A stretch of 64,000 nt of DNA. It comes from Paramyrothecium sp. XJ0827. Taxonomy: Eukaryota > Ascomycota > Sordariomycetes > Hypocreales > Stachybotryaceae. The DNA is taken from assembly GCA_020881915.1 (NCBI GenBank), contig JAJFPB010000005.1:3844001-3908000 (forward strand). Reading direction: 5' to 3'. Position 1 is the first letter of the stretch; every line of letters starts with the position of its first letter. The translations under genes and the position numbers were made by a program. The notes beneath the pieces were generated by a model that ran no database searches, was not told the DNA's origin, and saw nothing but the letters and a program-made list of their open reading frames with translations. This document shows, piece by piece, positions 36,149 through 48,310 of this stretch.

Positions 36149-38148
36149 TTAAGTAAGGTCCCAAACGCGTTGAGACTCTTGCATCTGAGCCCGATGTTTT
36201 TCCATCTGCTCCATCAGATTCTTTGCGTGGAGCATGCCCATGTCACTCCATATGCATTGTAAGATATCATGTGTCCAGTCCCAGTATTCATCCGGTATCC
36301 CAATGCTACAGGCTGCGGCCTTGACCTGAAAGATGGCAATGACCAATCCGGCAGCACCAGATCCGGCGCCCGCCTGGTTCTCTATAGGCAACGGCATACG
36401 GTCGCCTAGGAGTGGGTGACGCCAATGAGTGGGGATGCTCACCAAGATATCTTTTGCCAATGTGCGAATCTTCGCCAGGTGCACCCCTTTGTCATAGGAT
36501 TCGAAGGCACTGCTGGACATAGGGTAGGTCTCCATAAGTTCGACAATGGCTTCGTGAACCAGCAGCCGCCCCCATCGATAATGGTTCAATATGCGGGCAA
36601 ACCACATGTCGTGGTAAACGTGGTATTCCCCGTGGAAGACGGCCTTGGGAGGCAAAGTCAGATCCCTCTTTGTCCGATAAAGCCAAGGCCCTTGCAGGCT
36701 CGTTTCCCACTGGTCGAAGCTTTGTTCCAACAGTATTAGTTGCTGAATTATAGATATGCTGCTCGAATGACCGTCGATAAATGTGCGGTTCCGGATGATA
36801 GACCATAGATCCACGTATTGCGAAATCAAGAGGCCCAAGTCTGTCGAGGGGATATCAACGTCTTCCTGGAGAGATCGACCGAATGTGATCCATTCGTAGA
36901 AAGCAGGAGGGAGCGGAGTAGCTGTCATGTGTGCCGATACAAACTGGAGACAATTAGTTTGAATTGAAAGAACGGCGTATGAGGGGAGAAAATGCAAATG
37001 CGTACCATTGTGTAGGAGAGTTGATAGAGAGCCCGGATTCCTCCAAATGCGGTGTTTGGCATAGGACACCACGAACGCATCAGAGCGACTCCTCCCATGA
37101 TGTGCACCTGAACATTGTTTATGTCGAGACCTTCACTCTTGACCAGCTTAAGAAGTGTCAGTACATGAGCATTCAAAATGAAGGAAGAAGAGTACGTCCG
37201 CTTCCGAAATCAGGGAATTCATGCATACCTCGAACATGGCAAGGGTGACAATAGCTCGCATCGTCACCTCCAGAGATGGCGCACGCCGAGTTCGCACTAG
37301 TTGGCCGGTTGAACGTAGAGCCATCCCATATCGTTCCCTCGCGGTCTGCAATAAGCTGTGCTGCTTATCTGCTTTCAAATTCGAGAGACCAGCCAAACCG
37401 ACGGCTATCATGACGTCCCGAAGGGCTGGGTCAGTCGACCAGTCGGCCATTTTGAACTCCACGGCATTTCTCGGTTCGTCCGGGTGCCCGATAACGTAGC
37501 GGTTGATGAAGAAGTCGGCGCCCTGATCGTCGAGGCTAGGATCAATGGAAGGTATTATGCGCACAACGGGCGCGACGGATGTGCTGCTGGACGTCGAAGC
37601 CGTGCTGAATCGGCGAGCAGGAGCTGAGAGGGGTACGTTAGGGCTTGATTGTAGGCTGGGCTTGGATTCAGGCGAACTTGAAGATGTCGAGCTTGAGCTA
37701 GAAGGTGATGTAGACGAGTCGCCGGGGCCCTCTCCAACACCCCATTGCGCGTGGGCTTTTTGTATAACCTTGCTGCTCTCATCGCGGAACATGAGGGAGA
37801 GCTGGTCACGGTAGCCGGGGCATTTCTTGCCGACACGAACGCATTGCGAACAGTCAGGTCGCAGCTTGTCGCACTAAATTACCCAAACTGATGAGCATAT
37901 TGGGGTGTTCAGGGGGAAGCGGTCAAGCAGAACAGATCGTGTAAATCAAGGAGAAAACAAAGAAGCTTGGAAAGTATCTCCCGTCGGTAAAGAAGATGGT
38001 GACGTTGTGCTATACCAGGAGGGCCTGAACAGAATACAACGAAGACTATGACGCTTGTAAAGATGTGGAAGTATGGAAATATGCATACCTTGATGCGACG
38101 AGTACGGCAACTCTGGCAACCTTGGGATGCCTTCCCGCAGTAGACCAT
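36149..38148 (-). CDS. Zn(II)2Cys6 transcription factor
   Basis: Model: complement of 36149..36943, 37006..37146, 37229..37873, 38089..38148; 546 residues. The binuclear zinc cluster is complete (Cys11, 14, 21, 28, 31, 38; CX2CX6CX6CX2CX6C). It is split by a 215 nt intron between RRIK and CDKLRPDCSQC. A Ser-rich segment follows (residues 60-110), then a fungal-specific regulatory region beginning near EPRNAVEFKMADWS. That region includes RAIVTLAMFE, VHIMGGVALMRSW, FGGIRALYQLSYTM and a helical C-terminal half. The pattern matches the 'fungal transcription factor' (Fungal_trans_2-like) group, whose targets differ by gene; none can be named here. It is the first intact gene after the relic-rich island. 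Its upstream region is about 2.4 kb. Confidence 0.88.
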
Positions 38149-40590
38149 TTTGTCTTGTCCTCACCACTTCCCAGCTTACGAAAAGCGGATTACGCCAAGG
38201 GAGGGATGATGAAGATGGAAGTGATTCTGCCGAAAGTTGGGGACGACGGCAGTGAAGTGGTGGTAAACCCGGCGTAGATGGGGCCGTCTTGGTGCACCAC
38301 GGCTGTCGGTTAACTGCAAGTCAAGGTTTATATGGTACACGCCCCCAAGGACGTGGATCTTGACTCGGCAGGCTTGCACAGACGGGAGGCCGAGCGCATC
38401 ACGGTAGGCGACCCGCTTGCCGGTAGCAGGTTGTTTGAACCTTGCGCCAGCCCTACCTGGCTGGTCGACGACAGACAACCCCTCCCTGCCAGCGTCTCAC
38501 GTCTGGCAAGCGGTCTGTGTGTTTCGGCCTTTGCACGCCCGCGTCCTCAGATCCCAAGGAAGCCGTACGGCCTAGGCATGTGCACAGGCGGGATACAGGG
38601 GCAACCACGAGAATAGAGTTTTCAAGAGGAACGACGAGGCGAAATCTCGGGCTCGGGTTCAGGCGCAGGCTCAAGCTCGGCAGACCGCGTCCAGCTAGGT
38701 GCGGGAGAGGAGGAGGCCGTCCTTGGCAAAAAGGAAGGAAAACAAAAAGGCCACAGAAAAGTGCGGTTGCTCGAGGGCACGCGGGCGAATGCTGTCACTG
38801 CAAAAAGGAACAAGATGGGGTGGCCTGCGGGAGGCGATCGACAGTGGCCGAAGCTGCGTGCTCTCTTCTGTCCTGTAAAACGCAGCACGCAGCAGAAACG
38901 CGGTGCGTACGCCCAACGTCCGCTCCTTTGGCCAATGTCTGGAGCGCTACAACAGCCACTTGACGTCCTGGCCAGCGATAGACTGGGTCGGCGTGTGAGG
39001 ATTGGCCACACGGCTGTAGCTGGTGCGTGCTCTCTGCCGTAGACAACCCGAAGCCCGTTTGTGTCGCCCTTGTTTTATCCGAGGCGGTTCTTGTCCCGTC
39101 CTGACAGGCACCACATGTAAGTGACTTGTTGGAGAAGGTTCTGTGACGACAGTAGCCGCAAGGGGGAAGCCCCAAACCTGCCATGAGATACTGGATGGAG
39201 GGGGAGAGGAGCCTTCAGCGCACCCTCTTGTAACCTGGATGCCGGGAGAAGAAGAGTGGAGACCAGGGATATGCTGGTAGCTACGCCACATACCAGGCAC
39301 GGTCGGGGAGCTAGAGAGTAGCTCAGCTCCTGGTCTAGCCTAGCAGTCCATGGTGGTTCGCCGGCAAATCCCTTGCACGTCTATGAACGCTTTGTGCCGA
39401 GGCGTTTCTCGAACCCCCTCCCTCCCCTCTATCTGGGCGAATCTCACCTGGAGATTGCGGTTGGTCGAACAAGAGCCCTCGACCCGGGGGTTCTTGGGGG
39501 AGACGCACGTGCATGCGGAGATTTGCACAGCACTGTGCCGTCATGTATCTCGCAGATATTGGAGACGGCGAAATGAAGAGATGTGAGAAGACAAGGGCCT
39601 GGGGGGGGGGCAAGATCGATAATTCCGTAGATGGATGCCCATCAGCAACCCACCCTGTCACCGGAAACGAGCCCCATGCCCATGCCCATGCACTAATACA
39701 TCCTGAGCGTTTTTTTCTTTTTAATATGGAGTCTTGGGGCCTGCCCGAGTATGGCCAGCCAACGGGCATCTAATTAGGATGCTGACGTTAAACTACCGTC
39801 GTGGTTAGTGCAAGATGTTCATGGTCGATCCCCCGGTCCCCACGGGAAGCTGTCCACTCAGCAGCCATTACCATCTGCACCTGGCAGGGGAAGGGCGACG
39901 AGCAGCATCGGGTCAACCGGACACTGTGGCCCTCATGGGGTGCTCTTCCGGGTGCTGGATTGGCGGGTCGGGGGGGGGGGGAAGCCATCGAGAACGCCAA
40001 TTCTCTTAACGGCGTCGTGTTAAGGTGACAGTCACCAGGGGTCGACAGGAGGCGCTCCGAACAGCCTTGCATTCATTCGCTGGATGTCGGGCTCTGCGTC
40101 TCCAACCTTATCCACAGATGCATGAACTCCGGCGCGGTATGAGCTGTGGTTCCGTCACGTGCAGCTATCTCGGGCATATCTTTCCACTGACGAGCGAGGG
40201 CCCCCTGACAGGAGGAACGGAATTCAACTCCATAGCAATCCCGCATGCACGGTATCGGGGATTACTAAACTGTGCTGCACCTGATAGCCAGGCCCGGTGT
40301 TTTGGGGTCGGAAAGATTTCGTAATGTATGATAGGTGTCAATTCCTGAGTCGTAGGTATGGCTACGACCGAGTCAAGCAAAGGTATCATGATAGGCTTGC
40401 TTCGGGTGCAGGCAGCGCTGTGTGCGCATCCGAGTCTAAGCGCCCTGTGTCCGACAAACGTCGGACCCCTAACGCCAAAAAGATAGTCGATGGACATCGT
40501 CCGAGCCGTCCCTGACCAAAACGAAACACTAATAAAGCAGTTTGAAAAGCAAGCACGCTAACCAAGCAAGCTGTAGCACGATGACGGGCT
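38149..40590. other. intergenic region between the Zn2Cys6 factor and the SGNH hydrolase
   Basis: About 2.4 kb holding the 5' region of the transcription factor and the 3' region of the hydrolase. Frames on both strands lack family motifs. Homopolymeric G runs occur at about 39600-39610 and 39970-39980. A frame that runs 40386-40590 is only read-through of the hydrolase past its true splice site. Confidence 0.45.
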
Positions 40591-42093
40591 CTACGACTTC
40601 CCCGACTGCCCGCTAACGCCAATGCCAAGCCCAAAGCCCAGGTCCTCCCAAAGCTCATATATCTTTCGCCGCATCGCACGATGGCCCAAGCTCCTCTGCG
40701 AAGCATGTTAGTCAAGCCAAGTGGCTGGCGCGCGGGCCGCAGGGGTTTGCATACCGGGTGGAAGGTCTTGCCATAGTACGTCGGCACGTACCACATGGAG
40801 TTTTGTGCTACGATTTCGCCGCTCGCCGCGCGCAGAGATGGATCATCTCTGGCGGCCATGGCCATCATGCACAGAGCCATTTCACCCCAATCTCCTGACT
40901 TTTCGGCAGGCTCAAGGCAGGTGTTTGGATCCACCAAAGGCGAGGACGCATGAAGACGATGTGGGTCTGCCGCTATTCTGTGAGATGGAGCATCGGACGG
41001 CGTGGGCGTAGGCTTCGGCAGTGGTACCGGCTGTGCTCCCTCGCCATTATCTGGGCCGCCGACGAGGAAAAACCAAGTGTCGTTCCTCGTGTGATCGGGC
41101 TCAATGACGCCAGGCTCACAGAATCGGTGGCCCTCAAATTCGGCATCGTAGTCAACAAAAAAGACCCTCGGGATGAAGTATTCTCTATTGACCGCATCAA
41201 TAGAGTCCCGAATCTTCTGGTTGACAGCCAAGACCATGGCGTTCATCCTTTGCCGGAGCTCACGCTTCAGCTTGGGGCCTGCCCACCATACCCCAAAGGA
41301 GCACTCGTCACATTCCTCGGTCTCCGCATTGAAGAATTGAGCATAGCCGGTCACCGTTATTGTAAACCACGGACGCTTCTCCCATCGAACACGATCCAGA
41401 ATTTCCTTGATGGCGATTCCCAAACGATGCTCGAAATCCTTGCTGGCTATCGCTTTCTCTGACTTCTCCAACGCTGACTCGCAGGTCCCGGAGTAAAAAC
41501 TGTAAAATCGAAAAATGCAGCTATTCATAATCTCAAAGAATCCGAGGTCATTGCCGCCTATGGAGAGGAGCGCGAAATCGGCCGTAGACGTGGTGTTGAA
41601 CTGGTCGACCTGGCTGACGGGCGAGCCGGCGAGCATATCGTTGATCGTGGAACCTGTGCATGAGAGATGCTGAAATGTCGTTCGGTTGGGACCCTCCGTG
41701 TCCTCGAGGTCCTCGTGGATCAGGATGGGGTAGCCGTGGAGGCCATGGCGGCAGTCATCCTCAGTCCCGTTCAAGCCGGTGCCGATGCCAGCTGAATAGG
41801 AATCACCGAGAGCGATGAACCCGGCAGGACGGTGGAGGGGTCGGCGTGGAAATGGAAACGGGGGCGGAAAGTCGGGCGGTTCATCGTTGGCGGCGAGGCC
41901 TTTGATTTCGAATTAGCTCAGGGGATGTCCAACGTTGACCGAACGGCGACAGCGCTATACCTTGCTGAGGACCTAGGACGAGCTGGTGTATTCGTGAGCC
42001 GTAGGCTTTGGCATTTGGTAGTTTCCAACTGAGAGCCGTCGCTGAATGCTCGGCGGCGACAGCAAACAGAACGGCGAGGACGGGTAGCCTCAT
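40591..42093 (-). CDS. secreted SGNH/GDSL-type hydrolase
   Basis: Model: complement of 40591..40695, 40755..41899, 41961..42093; 460 residues, introns of 59 and 61 nt. A signal peptide is clear (MRLPVLAVLFAVAAEHSATA). The block I nucleophile lies in FIALGDSYSAGIG (Ser78) and the block III Asn in LLSIGGNDLGFF. The C-terminal catalytic His is recovered only by splicing: FHP from exon 2 joins RSLGHRAMRRKIYELW from exon 3 (His431). Without that splice the frame would run on to 40386 with a meaningless tail. The SCTGSTINDML segment and several N-x-S/T sites support secretion. SGNH enzymes are serine esterases or lipases acting on acyl or acetyl esters, sometimes on polysaccharides. The substrate is unknown. 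Confidence 0.88.
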
Positions 42094-45000
42094 GGCTCCG
42101 GTTTCTTCGAGCCCTCAGGCCGACGCAACAGGAGCCGCAACGGCAGGGACGCGCCTACGCAGCTGGGGGAAGGCGAAATGCTCGAGATTGCAGAACCCTT
42201 TCAAGCCGGATGATGCTAGCTCATGGTGACGAAGGGGAGGAAGATGCCACATTTGAGCGGTTCGGGCACGACTCAAGGTTGCCTACGGGATGGCCCCAAA
42301 TTGGCCGACATTGTCATCACGCGGTACCAAGGGTCCAGTACCGTCCAACCGTCGTAAGCTGATAACGTCTTGCGGCTCAGACGGACAGTGGGTGTGCGAG
42401 GCAGCGGGCGAATGAAATGCGGCCCAGAACCCGCATGGGTCTCAGTGGAGATTGTGAGTGGTAGCGTCCTGCGACCTAAGCGTGCGTACCAGGCGCAACG
42501 CGCAGAGCCCTGTGATGTTTCGACGGCTCCCGGAATCTCGAATCAAGGCACATAGGGCTGCCTCTACCTAAGGTACCCAAGAGACTGGCCAAAAAAGCGA
42601 TACCGCAAAACGAGGGAATAAAAGAATATTATGTTAGTGTATACTTCTCCTTAAATATCCATAAGGTTTCATTTAAATAGAGTTGATATTAATGTATTAA
42701 AAATCCCCATTCTTTTGAGAAATTCTATAATTTTTCTTAAGCTTTTAAAATGTTTTGGATTAGCTGATATTTACAAGATTTTGATCTTGCGGCCCAGCGG
42801 TTTTTGCTCACCACTTACTACCTCACAATGCCAAGTTTAGGTACGCTTTTGGGCGAGCCTGCTGGGGGGAGAATTACGATGGACCATTAGGGGTTGACTT
42901 GCAACCCGTCTGGATGGTTTGCGGTACGTCATGTTCTTTACCTTGCCTTGTACAGGTGGTAAAAGACGATACCCGTACAGGATTAGATGTCTTGAAATGC
43001 TGTCTGTAGAGCTCGTTGATCCCAGGGAACCAACTACTACCTCCCTTCTGTAACGTGAGGGAGCGCGGACAGCTTTACGCCGCTACCTTGGTCGGTCTTC
43101 ATTTGTGCACTCACAACATCCACATGATATTTTTGCATCAGATAGTGATGGAATGATCGAAACGTGCGATGCCAGGAAGCCTGCCTGCGCGATATGCCGC
43201 TGCCGAGGCTAGCCCGGCCAAGCCTGATGAGGGTGAGGTTCACCGAGCACCACGACCAGCTGTCCGTTACCGAGAAGTCAGACCGGGTTCCGCAGGTTAG
43301 GCCCAGGAGGAGGCGGTGTATATCTTTTGTGTGGCCTGCGCTGGCACGACTCCTGAGGCAATTCTCCGACTCATGGAGAATGGTGACATGCTTCTCGATC
43401 TCACCTTCATTCCAGATACTCGTATCCCATATGGGTTTCCCTTCATTACCTGAATATCCATTACATATGCGTTCCCAACTACGGTTACCCCAAGTCTCTG
43501 CTCTTTGAAGTTTATGTAGTCCTGCGCGTTTCGAAAAGACTACTACTCTGTATCACATGCGGTCGGACAATCGAGACTTCTGCTCACCGCAACTCGTTAA
43601 CGCCGTTCTAAGTTGTGCTTGCGCACGTAGACCTGAGATAGCTCCTAGTGAAATGAAGCCTGTATTACAATTCGAGACACAGGAGTCAAAAAGTTGAAGA
43701 GTTCTGGGTCAAGCCTCGAGTATTGCTCAAGCAACAATCCTTGCTAACCAGGCTTCGGTTCAGTCTTGTACACCCCAATCCTGCTTGATGGATATCGAAC
43801 GACTTAGGTTTGCAGCATTACAACGAAGCAAATAGCAGCTCGCAGAGCTCCTTGGTTACCGTCTCATGGCGACAGCTGCCTACGAAAATGCGCGCCGAAT
43901 TGGAGTCCATACAATCGACGGCGGTCTCTTTCACGCAGGGATTTGGGGCTCGGGGAAGACATTGGTTTCTCGCGTGAGCCATGTCCCGGTAATCCAGGAG
44001 CATTGCACCGGCTGAAAGCCTGACGCTGATCAACAAGCTAGGCAACCATGCATCACGTCTTGCGCATCCAAGCCAACAAGACACAGGCGCAAAGGCTCTG
44101 CGCCGTACCGCAACGTCTGGAGGAGAAGGATCCGGAGTCATAAATGAAGTGAACACGAGTCTATGTCCGACGACCAGTTGTTCGTACGAGCCTTTGGCCC
44201 TACCTTTACGCATTTCACAGAAACGAGACCAGCTCCAACGTCGAGCCAGGGTGATTATGTTGAAGGACGGGCACGAATAGCGTTGTTGTGGTCTGAACAA
44301 CAGCGTTGGGTTTGCAACGTGTCCATGTGGCACAATCGTCGGTAGGCTGGACGGAAGCTAAATGCCGCAAGACGTGTGCACACGTTTCGAGATCTAGACC
44401 GTGCAGCATGAGAGATGCCTGCTGGGGTTGACCTGCCGCTGAAGGTGAGGCGAGACAAGACAAAGCGTTCTCCCGCTGTGCTTTCGCAATACGATCAACA
44501 AACCACCTCAATGCGACCGATGACGTTGCATCCGCACCTTGCCATGTTGGGGGGTCCATGCTCCACAATTTGCTAGAAGCAGCAATCGCCTACGTCATGC
44601 CGCCCAGAACCGAATAATAGGAAAAACCTGGGGGAATAGACCACCAGTAGCTTAGCCGGCACCACCACGAATGACCAAACGAACCGAAACAATTCACAAT
44701 CGCCACGATCCAGCCGCACAATGGAAGATCGGCGGGTAGCGTCACACTTTTATGATGGCACTCCTCGTCCTGGCTCTCCACACGCTCGAGCAAAACCAGG
44801 CTTGGCCTGCCCCCCCTTCTCCTCTCTTCCCCTCTCACTCGTTTGCTTCATCCCGTCTCGAGGGCAACGTCGCTCATAAGCGGGCCACGCTCGTGCCAAG
44901 ATTTCAGGGTCGATAACCGGCTGCCGCCGCGCCCCCCATGTCCTGCGCTAAGATGTGATGCTCTACATTGGACACAAAGTTGCCGTTAAGTTGGGTCCTC

Positions 45001-45705
45001 GTAGCATGTGACGACAGCTTGCACGGCTCGACGCTCGTGTTAAGCAGGTACCTGCCTTGCTTACAGCTGCTCCACCTGCATTGACGAAAGTGCAAACACA
45101 ACGCATACCTCGACCTGGCCTTGACCTCGCCATCGCCTTACCTTTTGGCTTGACCTTGCACCAGGATGTCCACAGATGAGGTAAGGCCAAGTATTCGAGG
45201 TACCTTACTTACCTGTAGGGACTCCAGCAGCCTCCCTTGCCCCTCTATTGCCTGGGGAATGCGGCTGGTGCACCTCCTGGAGCTTCCCGCTTCCCCCTCT
45301 GTTTGTCGTCGTAAATACTTCACCGTGCCTGATGACTGTAAAATGGAGCCTGTATACAACACACTCTCACTCACACACACAGACACACACCATCCCCCCG
45401 TTCTAAACGCCTCGATCCGCCCACACCTCCCAAGACCCCTCCAAGCTCCTCCAACGTCGACGTCAGAGGCCTCCTCTCCCCATCCTTAACCAAGCCCCAG
45501 AGATGCCATTTACATAAAGTTCTGCTATCCCCGTAGCATCCTTAGCTAATTCCATTCTCTTGGCCATTCAATCATCTGGAACTCCTGCCTCCTCAACGCT
45601 CCCAATAATAAGGACACTTTCTGGTGGCTTCATCTTTCCACCGTCATCTACTCCTGTGCAATCACACCTACCCTACCATATATCTAACCTTTGACCCTCT
45701 TCACC
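42094..45705. other. intergenic region, includes an AT-rich islet
   Basis: About 3.6 kb with no supported gene. 42595-42790 is strikingly AT-rich. A minus-strand frame of 114 codons from the ATG at 44559 to 44215 (MDPPTWQG, WFVDRIAKAQREN) and one at 44333-43818 look somewhat protein-like, but no family or splice model could be confirmed. 45360-45395 is a CA-rich tract and 45460-45700 is pyrimidine-rich, as expected for the next gene's promoter and 5' UTR. Confidence 0.4.
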
Positions 45706-46744
45706 ATGGAGACCATCAACAACATAGCCAGCGCTGCCGCCAAGGTCGTCTGGGGTGACGCCGAGGCCAACAAGGAGCCCATCTCCGGCCAGAAGGGCGA
45801 CGTCTCCAAGGGTCAGCCATACGACGCCGGAAATCTAGGTGCGCTTCCCCCCACCAACTGACTTGCATCTCAAGTTGGGAGCCCGAGTCGTAGAACTGAA
45901 CTGACCGGACTGCTCGATTAGGCCTCTCGGAGCAGGAAAAGGTCGAGGATAAGCTTGACACAAGCCGCGCCAACGAGCCGGGAGCCACCCCTGCTTCCAT
46001 TTCCACCTCCACGCCCACCACCGCAGACAGCAACACCAACAAGTCGACCATACCCTCGTCTACTTCCACCCCAACAGACACGAATGCCACAAGCAGCGGC
46101 AGCTCAGGCATCCCCCCCACTAACGTCGGCAACATCGACTCCGTCTCGAAGCCAAGCGTGACGGACTCGTCCGGCGCCAAGCCCAGCGCGTCCGACAGCA
46201 GCGCCGCCCAGATCGATACCCGCCACCCGGATGATGAGAACACCCAGATCGAGCCTAAGGGCCCCGGACCTCGACCCCTGAACGTCGTGGCCAAGGAACA
46301 CGGCGGCGATGCCGGCAAGGACCACGGCGCTGTCCCCAAAGACTCCGTCTCCAGCTCGTCCTCGGAGGAGAGCAAGGCCGCCAGCCCTGACGATGCCGCT
46401 GGTTCCGAGAGCTCGACTAGCGGCCAGCAATACATTAAGACGTCCGGTCTGGCCGCCGATGGCGGAGACTTCGACGCCACTAAGCCCGGCGCTGGAAGAG
46501 AAGCCGATCGTAAGTTTTCCCCGGCTTCGCCCCCGTTCTACATGTTGGGTGCTTCTAGCATCGCCTCCTACGACGCGCCGAGCTTGACATGCTGACTTCT
46601 GGCGCTCTAGGCCTCATGGAAGAAAAGGGCATTCATCACGACGATACCAAGAGCTCCGACCACGGCTCAAGCTCTCACAGCGGCCACACCAAGGACAAGC
46701 CCAGCCTGAGCGAGCGCATCAAGGCCAAGCTCCACAAGCACTAA
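45706..46744 (+). CDS. hydrophilic, intrinsically disordered Ser/Thr-rich protein (stress-protein-like)
   Basis: Model: 45706..45838, 45922..46509, 46611..46744; 284 residues, introns of 83 and 101 nt, both phase 1. The N-terminus is a short conserved-looking helix (METINNIASAAAKVVWGD) followed by EPISGQKGDVSKGQPYDAGN. The middle is low-complexity Ser/Thr/Pro. The last third is rich in His, Lys, Asp and Gly (GIHHDDTKSS, HGSSSHSGHTKDK) and ends SLSERIKAKLHKH, an amphipathic basic helix. No signal peptide or membrane segment. Proteins of this build in moulds are often small stress- or dehydrin-like factors induced in spores or starvation, but that role is inference from composition. The CT-rich leader before the ATG suggests strong expression. 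Confidence 0.8.
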
Positions 46745-48310
46745 GCCCGATGCTGTAACCAAGAGGTTATGGGCGATGGAAATGTTTGGGAGGGGATGAA
46801 GCGGGTCGATTAACTGGCAGCCATCTCCCTCCCGTGTCCTGACGATGATGAAGAATGTTGGATTCCCACGCACACTTTTGCGGAATCGCGTCTATGCTTT
46901 GCTTGTGTTATCAGTTAATGTGTTACCCTGATACTCCTGTAATTTTAGCTATTACCCACCCCTACACACAGACACAGACACAGACATGTTGGCGTGTACT
47001 GTTACGATTCAATGTCATCATGGAAGCTTCTTTAGCAACACTGTCTCGTCGTCGTGATCAGCTTAGCCGCTTAATGTCTCGTTCCACCCATTTCGACAAA
47101 TTCGAGAATGTATGCCCAAATCCACATGGAGGTAGGCAACTTAACAGCTCCGGAATCTGGCCAGCCTATATTCCCGGGGCAGGCATCCTTTCCATGCGTC
47201 ACATGCCAACGCCCCAGTTGACGAACCGAACAGGTGGAATCAGCAATATCCGTCAGTCCAAAAACGCATCGTAATCCGCGCAATTTACAAAGCGCCGCTT
47301 TTCTCCCAACCATGTAACTACGGCCGAAGAAGACAGACAAAAGAGAGAATCGACTCCGCTCCCTGTTTGGGAGGAATCGGGATCGGAATCAGCTGGTCAC
47401 CTCGTTTGTCCACTATTGAATAAATGTGTGCGGCCCGCAAGTCCGCGACATTGGCGGTCGACGAAACTGGTAATGGTGTGAAAGCCTCCCTTGTCCGTCT
47501 TGTGGCTTTCGCTCGCCGACCAATCTCGCGGGTAAATGCGTCTTCAACCCAGCCCCCGGTCGCGAACTGTGCGTTTCCCAAACGGTCTCAAGTATTACTG
47601 CTCATTTTCACTTCAATCTGCAAAGAAATCATGTCTCCCTCAGATGGTCATAAATTGTGGGGTATATTTATCATAACAGGACATATGTGACAAACCGAAT
47701 GACCAGGTACATGGACATATCTCTCAATCATTTGCTGTCGTAGATATAAGTAATGTGGTCATGTGTGGCGGTGGCTGCACCCATCCATGCCCTTGTTCCA
47801 ACCACCCCCGCATACGGTAGTCCTTGTCCAGAGGCTGGCAGCCCATCCCGAGGCAGCTTCCGAGCCCCTTTGGTCCAGCCCGAGGCCAACACCGTGTCGA
47901 ATAAGGCCCGTGACCTTCCCATTCAACCCTGCTTCATCCAACTGAGATCACTGGTCTCCACTGGTCTGGGGGAGAGGGGGGCCGTGAGTTGCGTAGCTTG
48001 CTTTCTCCCGTCCTGTCGATTGATTTCTCCGATGGCATGGCCTGGCAGCATGTCGTGACATCTCGCTTAACCTTGCGATAGGACCGTTGAAGCCTGGGCT
48101 AGGAAAGAACCACCACCACTCCCCGAACCAAACTATCAACCCCTATGGTCGGTGGCTGACGATCAGGACACTTAATTCGTTCATCCCGGCCCGCCAGGGG
48201 GTTGCGTTGATCAAACTGGCCGTGACACACGATTCTGGTAGTCCCGAAAGCTGCACACGTTGGCCCTCCGCGGATTCGGGAAACGTGTTCCTGGTCAATA
48301 GTTCTGCCAC
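46745..48310. other. intergenic region between the disordered-protein gene and the Ras exchange factor
   Basis: About 1.6 kb of 3' region of two convergent genes. A short (CAGACA)n tract is at about 46969-46985. Frames of up to about 100 codons (for example 47753-48058 plus, 47318-47581 minus) have no recognisable motif. Confidence 0.45.

Noticed and set aside
36149..37072. 307-codon minus-strand frame as a separate gene
   Set aside because: Its first 43 residues are the third exon and intron of the Zn2Cys6 factor read in the wrong frame; the rest is that gene's last exon.
40386..41774. 462-codon minus-strand frame as the full SGNH hydrolase
   Set aside because: It starts at a non-ATG codon and reads through the last intron. 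The spliced model restores the signal peptide and the catalytic histidine block.
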